From the NCBI RefSeq assembly GCF_005280655.1, contig NZ_CP040058.1:1774001-1838000 (forward strand): 64,000 nucleotides of DNA, given 5' to 3'. The stretch's first letter is position 1; every line of letters begins with the position of its first letter. The notes beneath the pieces were generated by a model. That model was not told the DNA's origin, did no database searches, and saw nothing but the letters and a program-made list of their open reading frames with translations. Positions 1 to 9,101 of the stretch are shown in pieces. Position numbers and translations under genes: made by a program. Source of the DNA: Anaerostipes rhamnosivorans (GTDB lineage: Bacteria > Bacillota > Clostridia > Lachnospirales > Lachnospiraceae).

Positions 1-864
1 TTTTCTTTTCAATGCATCTATTTCCACGTTATTTTGTGAGAGCACTCTGGACAAAGTGCCAGTGGAAACAGAACTGTCATAGATCCGAATTTCACCTTCA
101 TCCATTACTTTAAAATCAGAAACCGAGAGCTTCTCTTCCAGGACAAATGAGGTGTGCTTCACGTCAGAGGTCACAAGTTCGATATAGGCAAGACTTCCCT
201 CGGAAATCTCCTGCATAGACAGTTCATTGAGCATATGGCCGTGATGGATAATCCCGATCGTATCCGCCAGATTTTCCACTTCTGATAAAAGGTGACTGGA
301 TATAAGGATTGTAATGCCATATTCATCGCACAAAGTTCTTAAAAGATCCCTGATCTGCTTCATTCCTGCAGGATCCAGCCCGTTATATGGCTCATCGAGA
401 ATCAGTAGTTCCGGTTTAGCAAGAACTGCCCTGGCAATCCCAAGACGCTGTTTCATACCCAGAGAATAGCTTTTCACATGTTGTCTGGCTGCACCTGTGA
501 GATCCAGCATGTCAAGTGCACTGCCCACACAGTCAGGACTGTAGTATCCCATATATTCGCAGTGCAGCTTTAAATTTTCTTCTCCGCTTAGTTCTTCATA
601 AAACACAGGAAACTCGATCATACTCCCCATCCGTTTTAAAAGATCATGGGAGGAGGGGCCAAGTTTATTCCCAAACAGTTCGATCTCTCCTGAGGTTGGC
701 TTCCAAAGATTTGTGACAAGCTTCATGGTTGTTGTCTTTCCTGCACCGTTTGGTCCCAGGAATCCGTAAATCTCACCTTTGTGCACCGACATATTCAGAT
801 CTGAAAGAATTTCTTTTCCGTCAACGGTCTTGGTAAGATGAGATGTTTTCAATACATCTTTCAT
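1..864 (-). CDS. ABC transporter ATP-binding protein, BcrA/NisF-like (cut by left edge)
   Basis: ATPase subunit of a bacitracin/lantibiotic-type ABC exporter, working at the inner face of the membrane. Translation from the ATG at 862-864 (AAGGGAG-type ribosome site upstream) gives Walker A GPNGAGKT at residues 37-44, signature SLGMKQRLG, Walker B LLILDEP followed by YNGLDPAG, and a switch His in SSHLL. The frame stays open to base 1, so 288 residues are visible and the stop and the permease genes lie outside the window. It follows a histidine kinase and response regulator in the same direction, the usual layout of peptide-antibiotic self-protection loci. The family is clear; the substrate cannot be read from the sequence. 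Confidence 0.88.
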   Translation of the reverse strand, partial: MKDVLKTSHLTKTVDGKEILSDLNMSVHKGEIYGFLGPNGAGKTTTMKLVTNLWKPTSGEIELFGNKLGPSSHDLLKRMGSMIEFPVFYEELSGEENLKLHCEYMGYYSPDCVGSALDMLDLTGAARQHVKSYSLGMKQRLGIARAVLAKPELLILDEPYNGLDPAGMKQIRDLLRTLCDEYGITILISSHLLSEVENLADTIGIIHHGHMLNELSMQEISEGSLAYIELVTSDVKHTSFVLEEKLSVSDFKVMDEGEIRIYDSSVSTGTLSRVLSQNNVEIDALKRK

Positions 865-956
865 AATATGTTTCTCCCTTCCTTTTTCATTTATCATACA
901 GCTTTGGATTTTCAGAACTGTTGAATAAATCTTACGAATTTCTTTCGGAGAAAGAT

Positions 957-1892
957 TTAATAATTAAATTTGTTTAATTGCAGCGTAAATGTAGTTTTTT
1001 CGTATGGAATGCTCTGTAAAGAAAGGTTCCCGCCCATCCTCACCGCAAGTGCTTTTGCGATTGTAAGGCCAAGTCCGTTGCCGCCCATGTTTTTGTTTCT
1101 AGAATCGTCCAGCGTGTACAATCTGTCAAACACATGGGACAAATTCTCCTTGGCTATCCCCTTCCCTTTGTCCGTCACATTAATAAAAACTGTAGATTCT
1201 TCTTCTCTCAGTCTGACCCCAAGATAGCTTCCATCTGATCCATAGCGGATGACATTTGTGATCAAATTAAATAAGATGCGGCTTATGGCATCCTCATTTC
1301 CATATACAAACACATCTTTTTCGGGAATATCAATTTCCACATCAAAATCTTTTGCTGTGAGAATATTGTAGAAATCCACAACGTTCTGTCTTAAGATCTC
1401 ATTGATCGAAAGTTTTGACATGGTCAGATCTGTATCACCGGCCTCTATTTTTGACAATGTGAAAAATTCATTGATCAATTCCATCAACTGGGTGGCTTTT
1501 CTCTGAATCTTCTTTAATGCTGTTTTATTTTCCCCCGGCTGATTTGACATAATTTCAAGATATCCAAGGATAACGGTCAACGGAGTTTTAATATCATGAG
1601 ATACATTCGAGAGCATTTTTTTAGAGGCAATCTCTGCTTTTTTATAATCAGCTTTTACCTTTTGGCGGTCCTCCAGCAGGCGGTTCATCTGGCAGATTAA
1701 ATCTGCAATCTCTGCCGAACCGGTAAAGGACATTACTTTTTCGTCCGTATCCTCCGTTAAAATCCTGTCGAGCTGTCTAGTAAGCTCTGCAATATTTTTC
1801 GTCTGGTTTTTATATCGAAAGTACTCTGCTGTAAAGAAAACAGCGAAAAGCAGAGTTAATACTACCAATATGTAAAGGATGGGCATTGTCAT
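957..1892 (-). CDS. Sensor histidine kinase, NisK/BceS-like
   Basis: Membrane histidine kinase of 311 residues. One hydrophobic segment fills residues 5-23 and no sizeable extracellular loop follows, so it is an intramembrane-sensing type rather than a receptor with an outer domain. The H-box SNVSHDIKTPLT lies near residue 95, then the ATP-binding domain with an N box (FNLITNVIRYG) and G boxes (DKGKGIAKEN, GGNGLGLTIAKAL). The start overlaps the response regulator stop by four bases (ATGA), implying translational coupling. With the ABC ATPase downstream it probably senses a cell-wall antibiotic or peptide. Confidence 0.9.
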   Translation of the reverse strand: MTMPILYILVVLTLLFAVFFTAEYFRYKNQTKNIAELTRQLDRILTEDTDEKVMSFTGSAEIADLICQMNRLLEDRQKVKADYKKAEIASKKMLSNVSHDIKTPLTVILGYLEIMSNQPGENKTALKKIQRKATQLMELINEFFTLSKIEAGDTDLTMSKLSINEILRQNVVDFYNILTAKDFDVEIDIPEKDVFVYGNEDAISRILFNLITNVIRYGSDGSYLGVRLREEESTVFINVTDKGKGIAKENLSHVFDRLYTLDDSRNKNMGGNGLGLTIAKALAVRMGGNLSLQSIPYEKTTFTLQLNKFNY

Positions 1893-2587
1893 AGATTTTC
1901 CCCCAGCTTATAACCAATTCCCCAAACCGTTATGATATACTTGGGTTTCCGGGCATTATTTTCTATTTTATTCCTCAGTCTGCTGATGTGGACGTTCACT
2001 GCATTTTCATCTCCCATGTAGTAATCTTTCCATACAGCAGAATAAATCTGTTCCTTGGTATATACTTTTTTGGGATTCCCCATAAGAAGCTTAAGAATTT
2101 CAAATTCTTTTGCAGTTAAATCCAGTTTCTTTCCATTTTTAGAAACCGTGTAATCATCCAGATTCATGGTGAGTTCTCCGGCTTTCAGAAGCTGCAAAGA
2201 TTCAGGCTGCTCTGCAAAGGTTAAATACTGGGTTGTCCTGCGTATGTTTGCCTTAATTCTTGCTAATACCTCTGTCACAGAAAAGGGTTTGGTAATATAA
2301 TCATCTGCACCTAAAAGAAGTCCCAGTGACTTATCAAGTTCCGTATCCTTTGCTGATAGAATGATGATCGGAACAACACTATCTTCCCTGATTTTTTTCA
2401 TAACTTCCATTCCGCTCAGTTTCGGGATCATCAGATCCAGCAGCACCAGATCATAAGAACCTTCAAAAAACTTCTGACAGGCCATCTCACCGTCAAAAGC
2501 TGTTTCCACTTCAAATGCTTCTCTGCTCAAAAAATCTTCCAGCATCTCGCTGATTTCCATATCATTTTCAATCAATAATAGCTTCAC
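1889..2587 (-). CDS. OmpR/PhoB-family response regulator
   Basis: Cytoplasmic two-component regulator of 232 residues. Residues 1-115 form the receiver domain, with the phospho-acceptor Asp in LVLLDLMIPKLSG and the conserved Lys in DDYITKPF. Residues 135-230 form a winged-helix DNA-binding domain ending in VWGIGYKL. It leads a three-gene unit with the kinase and the ABC ATPase; a good promoter lies just upstream (2632-2660). The likely targets are the downstream ABC transporter genes, by analogy with nisin and bacitracin resistance modules. Confidence 0.92.
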   Translation of the reverse strand: MKLLLIENDMEISEMLEDFLSREAFEVETAFDGEMACQKFFEGSYDLVLLDLMIPKLSGMEVMKKIREDSVVPIIILSAKDTELDKSLGLLLGADDYITKPFSVTEVLARIKANIRRTTQYLTFAEQPESLQLLKAGELTMNLDDYTVSKNGKKLDLTAKEFEILKLLMGNPKKVYTKEQIYSAVWKDYYMGDENAVNVHISRLRNKIENNARKPKYIITVWGIGYKLGENL

Positions 2588-2631
2588 AATACCCCGGTTC
2601 CTTTCTGTTTTGTATCTATTGTCTTTATTTT

Positions 2632-2660
2632 ATCATAAGAAACAATTTGAGTATATTCAA
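2632..2660 (-). promoter_or_regulatory. Promoter of the two-component/ABC unit
   Basis: On the minus strand, -35 TTGAAT (2655-2660) and -10 TATGAT (2632-2637) are separated by 17 bases, about 45 bases upstream of the response regulator start. Confidence 0.6.
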
Positions 2661-2667
2661 ATAATGC

Positions 2668-2696
2668 TTGCACTCTTCGATATTATTCGATAAAAT
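2668..2696 (+). promoter_or_regulatory. Promoter of tRNA-Pro
   Basis: Plus-strand -35 TTGCAC (2668-2673) and -10 TAAAAT (2691-2696) with 17-base spacing, ending 8 bases before the tRNA. It lies back-to-back with the response regulator promoter. Confidence 0.65.
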
Positions 2697-2704
2697 ATCT
2701 CTAG

Positions 2705-2779
2705 CGGGGTATGGCTCAGCTTGGTTAGAGCGCACGACTGGGGGTCGTGAGGTCGCAGGTTCAAATCCTGTTACCCCGA
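2705..2779 (+). tRNA. tRNA-Pro (anticodon GGG)
   Basis: A complete cloverleaf can be drawn. The acceptor stem CGGGGTA/TACCCCG has 7 perfect pairs and the D arm is closed by GCTC/GAGC. The anticodon stem CACGA/TCGTG holds the loop CTGGGGG (anticodon GGG at 2740-2742). The variable loop has five bases and the T arm GCAGG/CCTGT holds TTCAAAT. Discriminator base A; CCA is not encoded. Confidence 0.95.
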
Positions 2780-2803
2780 TTTATCATTTAGTCAGTAATT
2801 AAA

Positions 2804-2843
2804 GAACATCCCGAATACGTTCATTGCCGTATTCGGGATGTTC
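2804..2843 (-). terminator. Terminator hairpin after thrS
   Basis: Perfect 16-bp inverted repeat (2804-2819 and 2828-2843) with an 8-base loop. It begins 4 bases after the thrS stop and is followed on the minus strand by TTTAATT. It may also end the tRNA-Pro transcript arriving from the other side. Confidence 0.75.
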
Positions 2844-2847
2844 TCAT

Positions 2848-4782
2848 TTATTTCTCTTCGTCTTCTTTTTCTACCTGGCGAATTTCTTTTGTTTTAATTT
2901 CTTTTTTGACCGCAGAAAGGAATTCATCTAAGGACATCTGCCCCTCATCTCCCTTAAAACGGCTTCTTACGGAAACGGCCTGGTTTTCTTCTTCTTTTCC
3001 TCCCACAACTAGCATATATGGGATCTTATGAAGCTGTGCCTCCCGGATCTTATAACCCATTTTTTCAGCCCTGGTGTCAATCTCAGCGCGGATGCCGGCT
3101 TCTTTTAACGCATCCAGCACCTTGTTTCCATAGTCTAAATGCTTGTCAGAGATCGGAATGACCTTCACCTGCACTGGTGCCAGCCAGGTTGGGAATGCTC
3201 CTGCGAAGTGTTCGATCAGGATACCGATAAACCGTTCGATGGAACCAAAAGCAACCCTGTGGATCATGATCGGACGGTGCTTCTCTCCGTCTGCTCCAGT
3301 GTAATGGAGGTCAAACCGCAGAGGAAGCTGGAAGTCTAACTGAATGGTTCCGCACTGCCATGTTCTTCCGATGGAATCTTCCAGATGGAAATCAATCTTC
3401 GGCCCGTAGAATGCTCCATCCCCTTCATTGACTACATAGTCAAGTCCAAGATCATCCAGTGCACTCCTCAAAGAATCTGTAGCCATCTCCCAGTCCTCAT
3501 CAATTCCCATGCTGTCTTCCGGCCGGGTGGACAATTCCACATGGTATTTGAATCCAAACAGGCTGTAAACCTGGTCGATCAACGCTGCGACGCCTTTGAT
3601 CTCATCTTTGATCTGCTCCGGCATCATAAAGATATGGGCATCATCCTGTGTAAAACAGCGGACACGCATCAGTCCGTGGAGCTGTCCGGATTTTTCGTGG
3701 CGGTGTACCAATCCCAGTTCTCCCATACGCAGCGGCAGGTCACGATAAGAGCGTGGCTCTGACTGGTATACTAAAACGCCGCCTGGGCAGTTCATAGGTT
3801 TGATGGCAAAGTCTTCTTCATCGATGACCGTTGTGTACATATTTTCCTGGTAGTGATCCCAGTGTCCGGATGTCTCCCACAGGTGCCTGCTCAGCATGAT
3901 CGGACTGGAGATCTCTACATATCCTGCTTTGTTATGGATTTCTCTCCAGTAGTCCAGCAAAGTATTTTTAAGCACCATACCATTAGGTAAAAAGAATGGG
4001 AATCCCGGCCCTTCATCTCTCATCATAAAGAGTCCGAGTTCTTTTCCAAGCTTTCTGTGGTCACGTTTTTTCGCTTCCTCCATCATGGTCAAGTAATCTT
4101 TCAGATCTGCTTTTTTTGCAAATGCAGTTCCATAGATACGGGTGAGCATCTGATTCTTTTCATTACCGCGCCAGTAGGCTCCGGCGATGCTTGTGAGCTT
4201 AAACGCTTTCACAGGCTTTGTTGTCATCAGATGAGGTCCTGCACACAGGTCAATGAATTCACCCTGCTGATAGAAACTGATAACGGAATCCTCAGGAAGA
4301 TCCTCGATGAGCTCGACCTTGTACGGTTCCTTGCGTTCCTTCATAAATGCGATTGCTTCTTCTCTTGGTTTCGTAAAACAAGTGATCTCCAGATTTTCTT
4401 TTACGATCTTTTTCATTTCTGCTTCGATCTTCTCCAGATCATCCTGTGTAAATGGAGTATCCTTCTCCATGTCATAATAAAATCCATTGTCGATAGACGG
4501 CCCGATAGCAAGCTTTGTCTCCGGGTACAGGCGTTTTACAGCCTGGGCTAAAATATGGGATGCAGTATGGCGAAAAGCGTGTCTTCCCCCTTCCGAGTCA
4601 AAGGTAAGGATACTCAGCTCGCAGTCATCCTCTACAATCGTCCTTAAATCCACGACTTCCCCGTTGATCTCCCCTGCACAAGCAACTCTTGCAAGTCCTT
4701 CACTGATATCCTTTGCGATATCAATGACAGACATGCTCTGGCCGTACTCTTTAACAGATCCATCTTTTAATGTAATCTTCAT
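2848..4782 (-). CDS. thrS: Threonyl-tRNA synthetase
   Basis: Charges tRNA-Thr with threonine in the cytoplasm. Domains in order: TGS (MKITLKDGSVKEYG, about 1-62); the editing/second additional domain with HTASHILAQAV and a conserved DLCAGPH; the class II catalytic core (about 240-540) with motif 1 near LLDYWREIH, motif 2 MRVRCFTQDDAHIF and motif 3 in FGSIERFIGIL; and a C-terminal anticodon-binding domain. The frame opens 18 codons earlier, but the ATG at 4780-4782 sits behind AAAGGAAA and starts the TGS domain exactly, so it is preferred (644 residues). Expression is controlled by the T-box leader upstream; a hairpin closes the unit. Confidence 0.97.
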   Translation of the reverse strand: MKITLKDGSVKEYGQSMSVIDIAKDISEGLARVACAGEINGEVVDLRTIVEDDCELSILTFDSEGGRHAFRHTASHILAQAVKRLYPETKLAIGPSIDNGFYYDMEKDTPFTQDDLEKIEAEMKKIVKENLEITCFTKPREEAIAFMKERKEPYKVELIEDLPEDSVISFYQQGEFIDLCAGPHLMTTKPVKAFKLTSIAGAYWRGNEKNQMLTRIYGTAFAKKADLKDYLTMMEEAKKRDHRKLGKELGLFMMRDEGPGFPFFLPNGMVLKNTLLDYWREIHNKAGYVEISSPIMLSRHLWETSGHWDHYQENMYTTVIDEEDFAIKPMNCPGGVLVYQSEPRSYRDLPLRMGELGLVHRHEKSGQLHGLMRVRCFTQDDAHIFMMPEQIKDEIKGVAALIDQVYSLFGFKYHVELSTRPEDSMGIDEDWEMATDSLRSALDDLGLDYVVNEGDGAFYGPKIDFHLEDSIGRTWQCGTIQLDFQLPLRFDLHYTGADGEKHRPIMIHRVAFGSIERFIGILIEHFAGAFPTWLAPVQVKVIPISDKHLDYGNKVLDALKEAGIRAEIDTRAEKMGYKIREAQLHKIPYMLVVGGKEEENQAVSVRSRFKGDEGQMSLDEFLSAVKKEIKTKEIRQVEKEDEEK

Positions 4783-4867
4783 AGTATTTTTCCTTTCTTG
4801 TATTGTAATTAAGAACAAAGCAGCCTTCCTTGGCACATCGTGTGCATCATGCCCGGAGGGCTTTTTT

Positions 4868-4896
4868 ATTCCATAGGGAGAACATTCCTATGGAAT
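4868..4896. other. Extra hairpin between T-box terminator and thrS start
   Basis: Perfect 10-bp inverted repeat (4868-4877 and 4887-4896) with a 9-base loop. It lies downstream of the T-box terminator in the thrS transcript. A-rich, not U-rich, sequence follows it in either direction, so it is not a standard terminator. It would be present only in read-through mRNA; an mRNA-stability or processing role is possible but unproven. Confidence 0.5.
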
Positions 4897-5132
4897 AAAA
4901 AAAGCCCCATGGAAAAATCCATGGGACGTTATTCACGCGGTTCCACCCTTGGTTGCCTGCTTCATATCGTAAAGCAGACCACTTCGTTGACGATAACGGT
5001 GTCGGCCGGGCTGGTTTGCAGCCGCTCGGAGGTGGTCTTCATCTGTTTTAGTACTTAAGATGCTCTCACCAAATGCATCTCTCTCTGGAAGACTTTCACA
5101 GATTACTCTTCTCTTCAACGCTTTTTTATTTC
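4896..5132 (-). ncRNA. T-box leader (Thr) of thrS
   Basis: Untranslated leader that senses uncharged tRNA-Thr. The minus strand carries the T-box core GGGTGGAACCGCG (complement of 4937-4949), the AGAGA and GGTGAGAG elements of stem I, and a likely specifier ACT (Thr) at 5050-5052. A terminator follows: CCCATGGA/TCCATGGG with a run of seven U (4896-4926), overlapping the antiterminator as expected. The threonine specifier agrees with the gene it precedes. Confidence 0.93.
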
Positions 5133-5138
5133 CCACAT

Positions 5139-5167
5139 ATTATAACACTGTTAATTTGTGAAATCAA
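5139..5167 (-). promoter_or_regulatory. thrS promoter
   Basis: Minus-strand -10 TATAAT (5139-5144) and -35 TTGATT (5162-5167) with 17-base spacing, placing the transcript start near 5132, just ahead of T-box stem I. Confidence 0.75.
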
Positions 5168-5214
5168 TCCTTTTTCATAGCAAAAAAATTTAGCTGCCAG
5201 AAACAAACTTATCT

Positions 5215-6996
5215 CTAATCGTTCTGAGTGATCCCCTTTCCGACATTGGGAGATCCCGCTGAGTAAACCTGGTCTGTCAGAAAAAGTCCCAGCAGCATAG
5301 AACAGACAAAAACCATGACTCTCGGCTGAAGTCTCTGTATCATATTGTCAAGAAACGGCGCCAGGACGTATACAATGGCCAGCCCGCCAATACCGAAAAC
5401 AAGCAGGCCTTCCGCGCAGACCCTGCCGTGGATATTCAGAAAGTATCCGCTGTAATCCCACCATCTTTGCCCGTGATGCATCGTTTCCAGAAAGACAGAA
5501 GTAAAATATTCCACACATCCGCAGACAGCCACGATACTGATAAATTCCAGAATCGGTTTTTGTCTCAGTTTATTTAACAGTGTCAGGATCAAGATTCCGC
5601 CGGCTCCGTAGATGGGAATCCAGGGACCGTGAAGGATTCCCCTGTTGGTAAAAACACCGCTGGCGATTAAATGCAGGCTCACTTCCCAAATCCAGCCCAG
5701 AAAGGACAAGATAAAGAAAAGCAGCGTCAATGACCATAAGGTATAACGGCGCATATAATGCAGAGTCTCAATTCTGCGGCGTTTTTTGCTTTCCGGCATC
5801 ATACTCAGCCTAGTGGGATAAGAATCTTTGTCTGCCGCATTTTTCATGGCCTGGATGTGAAGCTGCTCTGTCTGGTATCGTTCATATTCTTTTTCGGCCT
5901 CTGTGTTGATCAATACGATGCCAAGATAGTCTGAAAAAAACCTGCTGAGCTTTGTGCGGCGGTCCTTAAATTGACTAGCTGCTTCTATAATCTGGAGTAC
6001 ATCTCCATATGCAGATTGAATTGCTTGTTCGTCTGCTTTCTCAAACAAATATTTGTCATTGAGCAGCTCTGAATTAGGGATTCCTTTTTCCTTTGCTTTA
6101 TTTCTTAAGTATGTATAGTATTCACAAAAAGCCGCCGTCCGGTAGGCATTGGAGTAAAAAACTGCACTCAGGCCAAGTGTCATAAGTTCCAGCAGCCACC
6201 AGCCCAGGAAGGACATTTCAAATAAAAAACACTGCCACTTATGTCCGTTCATCATCTCTCTGGACAGCCGGATTGCATCCCGGGATTTGATCGACGGATT
6301 TTCTGCCATGATGTAAGGCACGAGGTAATAGGAATACTTTTTTATGATGCCCCCTATGACCGTAAAAGACCACAGAAACAGAAAAATAGAAACGATAAGC
6401 ATCGTCTTGGACGCACGGAGCCATTTTTTTACCCGTAGCAGGAATAACACACGCTGGGCCGGAACTTTGCGGTAAATACGCCCTTCCAGAAACATCCTGC
6501 GGGAGATGACGGCGAAGGTATTGACAATGAGAATCCAAAAGGATAAAACAGCAGCCAGGCAAAAAACCAGTAATATGGCTAGAGTAACATTCTGAGAGCC
6601 AAACAGGGAATTCATACCCGATGCCAGTGTGACCAGGAGAGATCCAGAGGTGACGCCATTGAGTATCTGTGCAAAGACTCCTCTGCTCCGTCCGAATGCG
6701 GGGTTCTGCTTTTTGGATGCGTCGATATGTTCTTTCTCAATCTTTTTGGAAAGCTTTCTGCCGGATTCGGTGTCCCCTGCCGCGATATCCTCTGCCACAT
6801 CCACAACACCTTTTGAAGTGGCCACTGTGCCGGATACTGCTGCATGAGTGAACTCCGTAGAATATGTTTTGATGGATTTTATCGAGTCAGAAAACTCGGA
6901 ACCAAGGAATGCGGAAACAAGACAGATGGCAAGAAATAGAGCGTAATGCCTTTTCACCGTCTGTCTGGCTTGTTTTTTCATTTCTTTTCTTGTCAA
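5215..6996 (-). CDS. Polytopic membrane protein, DUF975 region plus ABC_trans_CmpB (PF06541) region
   Basis: Integral membrane protein of unknown function. The N-terminal part (first TM near residue 20, several more up to about 310) looks like DUF975, whose members typically open with TRKE(M/L)KKQA followed by KRHYxLFL. The C-terminal part (about 425-590, with GWIWEVSLHL, NRGILHGPW, GGCVEYF-like and FLNIHGRVC) matches my memory of PF06541, often labelled ABC_trans_CmpB. The first ATG (7021-7023) overlaps the previous gene and has no ribosome site. The TTG at 6994-6996 sits six bases after TGGAGAT and gives the typical DUF975 N-terminus, so I use it. Two families joined in one chain is noteworthy; the domain assignments rest on pattern memory. 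Confidence 0.7.
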   Translation of the reverse strand: MTRKEMKKQARQTVKRHYALFLAICLVSAFLGSEFSDSIKSIKTYSTEFTHAAVSGTVATSKGVVDVAEDIAAGDTESGRKLSKKIEKEHIDASKKQNPAFGRSRGVFAQILNGVTSGSLLVTLASGMNSLFGSQNVTLAILLVFCLAAVLSFWILIVNTFAVISRRMFLEGRIYRKVPAQRVLFLLRVKKWLRASKTMLIVSIFLFLWSFTVIGGIIKKYSYYLVPYIMAENPSIKSRDAIRLSREMMNGHKWQCFLFEMSFLGWWLLELMTLGLSAVFYSNAYRTAAFCEYYTYLRNKAKEKGIPNSELLNDKYLFEKADEQAIQSAYGDVLQIIEAASQFKDRRTKLSRFFSDYLGIVLINTEAEKEYERYQTEQLHIQAMKNAADKDSYPTRLSMMPESKKRRRIETLHYMRRYTLWSLTLLFFILSFLGWIWEVSLHLIASGVFTNRGILHGPWIPIYGAGGILILTLLNKLRQKPILEFISIVAVCGCVEYFTSVFLETMHHGQRWWDYSGYFLNIHGRVCAEGLLVFGIGGLAIVYVLAPFLDNMIQRLQPRVMVFVCSMLLGLFLTDQVYSAGSPNVGKGITQND

Positions 6997-7000
6997 GATC

Positions 7001-8716
7001 TTATCTCCATATCCGGACCACATAAGCCTGGCGGTTTAAAGGGTCTCTTTTTTGATAGTCAAAGAGCAGGAGGGTTTCCTTCCGGCTCCCGTCCCCCGCA
7101 ACATCAAACTGGAACTTTTCGATGTGGGACATCTTCCGCAGATTTTTATTGGCATAGGCAGAAAGTTCCCGATTCTTTGGAAGTATATTGTCATAGAGAT
7201 CATACAGCTCGTCTTTGTTTACCGTGTATTCCCCGGAAAAAGACGGCCTGTTTTTGATATTTTCTCTTAAATATAAGTCGTAGGTTAACAGTTCCCGGTA
7301 AAGCGGAAGACTCTCATTCCCTGCATACCGGCAGATAAATTCCTCCAGTATCTCATAGGAGGCGATCCGGGAATGATTCATCTTGTGATATCCCTTCTCC
7401 TCATAAAAATTCCCCAGACACTGATACATGTGAAAGGGCGAGGAGAACTCATGCTCCAAATATTCCATTGTGTTGGCAAACTGCCCGCTGTTATAATAGA
7501 TCTCCACCATATTCTCTATGGATTTCAGAGTCATCATATCCTCATAGGGAAGCCATTTGGTATACAGAACCTCATAGGGAGGCGTATCCTTGTATACAAG
7601 GCCATATTCATGCTTTTTCTTTTCCATATGGGAGCCTTTGAGCACCTTTAAAAATCCCAGCTGAAGCTGTTCCGGCCTTACCTTGTAAACGTCATTAAAT
7701 GACGAAGCAAAGCTTTGCAGGTCCTCATATGGAAGTCCTGCGATCAGATCCAGATGCTGGTGGATGTTGTGCCCCTCATTGATCTTTTTGACGATTCCTG
7801 CCACCTTCTTAAAATCCATTGTCCGGTGGATCTCACGGATGGTCTCAGGATTTGTGGATTGAACACCGATCTCTAATTGGATCAGGCCGGGACGCATGTC
7901 TGAGATCAGCTGCAGTTCTTCTTCATTGAGCAGATCGGCTGCCACTTCAAAATGAAAGTTCGTGACTCCATTGTCATGTTCCTTGAGATACCTCCATATA
8001 GCCATAGCATGTGTACGATTACAGTTAAAAGTCCGGTCAACAAACTTTACCTGGGGAACCTTGTGGTCAATAAAAAATTGGAGCTCTTTTTTTACCAGGG
8101 AAAGATCCCTGAACCGAAGGCATTTATCAATGGAAGAAAGACAGTAGCTGCAGGAAAACGGGCAGCCGCGGCTGGATTCATAATATATGATCTTATGCTG
8201 AAAGTCCTCCATATGGTCATATACAAAAGGGACCTTGCTAAGGTCCATCACCGGCCTCCATGGATTGTCTGTGATTGTTTCTCCGCTCCTCCAGGTGATG
8301 CCGTCAATCTGTGAAAGATCATCTTTTTTGCCGTGATAATAGTCCATCAGTTCCAAAAAGGTCTCTTCCCCTTCTCCTTTGATTACTCCGGTGACCTGGG
8401 GAAAACGTTTCAGCACATCTTGGGCATCATAAGATACCTCCGGGCCGCCCAGCCAGACTGGCAGGGCGGGAAAAAGCTTTTTGATCTCCCGGAGGATGCT
8501 TTCAACATATTCTATATTCCATATATAGCAGGAAAAGCAGAGTAGATCCGGCTTTTGTTTATATAGATCCATCAAGATATCGTCTGTCTGCTGATTGATC
8601 GTATATTCCGCGATGGTAATCTCCTCCCGGTAGGGCTTTGCATAGGCCCGCAGGCAGTAGACAGCCAGATTGGAATGAATGTATTTTGCGTTGATTGCAG
8701 TAAGTATAACCTTCAT
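7001..8716 (-). CDS. B12-binding-domain radical SAM protein with DUF4080-like C-terminus
   Basis: Radical SAM enzyme of 571 residues. Residues 1-140 look like a Rossmann cobalamin-binding domain (GGPEVSYD, GEGEETF). The 4Fe-4S motif is CPFSCSYC in ESSRGCPFSCSYCLSS near residue 190 (CxxxCxxC), followed by the radical SAM barrel to about 360. The C-terminal 200 residues resemble DUF4080. The cobalamin-binding His motif DxHxxG is not evident, as is common in this subgroup. The ribosome site GGAGACAAG is adjacent to the ATG. It ends 4 bases before the next gene. The reaction is unknown; tRNA methylthiolation is less likely because the TRAM domain is missing. Confidence 0.85.
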   Translation of the reverse strand: MKVILTAINAKYIHSNLAVYCLRAYAKPYREEITIAEYTINQQTDDILMDLYKQKPDLLCFSCYIWNIEYVESILREIKKLFPALPVWLGGPEVSYDAQDVLKRFPQVTGVIKGEGEETFLELMDYYHGKKDDLSQIDGITWRSGETITDNPWRPVMDLSKVPFVYDHMEDFQHKIIYYESSRGCPFSCSYCLSSIDKCLRFRDLSLVKKELQFFIDHKVPQVKFVDRTFNCNRTHAMAIWRYLKEHDNGVTNFHFEVAADLLNEEELQLISDMRPGLIQLEIGVQSTNPETIREIHRTMDFKKVAGIVKKINEGHNIHQHLDLIAGLPYEDLQSFASSFNDVYKVRPEQLQLGFLKVLKGSHMEKKKHEYGLVYKDTPPYEVLYTKWLPYEDMMTLKSIENMVEIYYNSGQFANTMEYLEHEFSSPFHMYQCLGNFYEEKGYHKMNHSRIASYEILEEFICRYAGNESLPLYRELLTYDLYLRENIKNRPSFSGEYTVNKDELYDLYDNILPKNRELSAYANKNLRKMSHIEKFQFDVAGDGSRKETLLLFDYQKRDPLNRQAYVVRIWR

Positions 8717-8730
8717 CTTGTCTCCTGTAT

Positions 8731-9090
8731 TTATATGATCTCTGCCCCAAACGGCATCAATGCTAATTTTGCTATCTTAAAGTGCTGAAGCCCAAACGGG
8801 ATGCCGATGACAGTGATGCACAGAAAAGCCCCCATGATGGCAGAACCGGCAGCCATGGGAAGTCCTGTGACGATCAGCCAGATGATATTTAACAGCATGG
8901 AGCCGGCACCTCCGCCATAGCGGACCTCTTTGCCGAACGGCCAGAAGCTTAAGGATGCAAACTTAAAGCACTGGATACCCACCGGGATTCCCACGATGGT
9001 AATGCACCAGAGACATCCTGCAAGGCACCATCCCAGTCCGCTTACAAAACCTCCGCAGATAAACCATAATATATTTCCGAAACAGCCCAT
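8731..9090 (-). CDS. YccF-domain membrane protein
   Basis: Small inner-membrane protein of 119 residues made of two repeats, each ending in a motif like ITIVGIPVGIQCFKFASLSF or ITVIGIPFGLQHFKIAKLAL. This duplication is the signature of the YccF family (DUF307). AGGAGGAGATATT precedes the ATG. No biochemical role is established for the family. It follows the OLD-family gene at a 12-base gap and is probably cotranscribed with it. Confidence 0.9.
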   Translation of the reverse strand: MGCFGNILWFICGGFVSGLGWCLAGCLWCITIVGIPVGIQCFKFASLSFWPFGKEVRYGGGAGSMLLNIIWLIVTGLPMAAGSAIMGAFLCITVIGIPFGLQHFKIAKLALMPFGAEII

Positions 9091-9101
9091 AATATCTCCT
9101 C

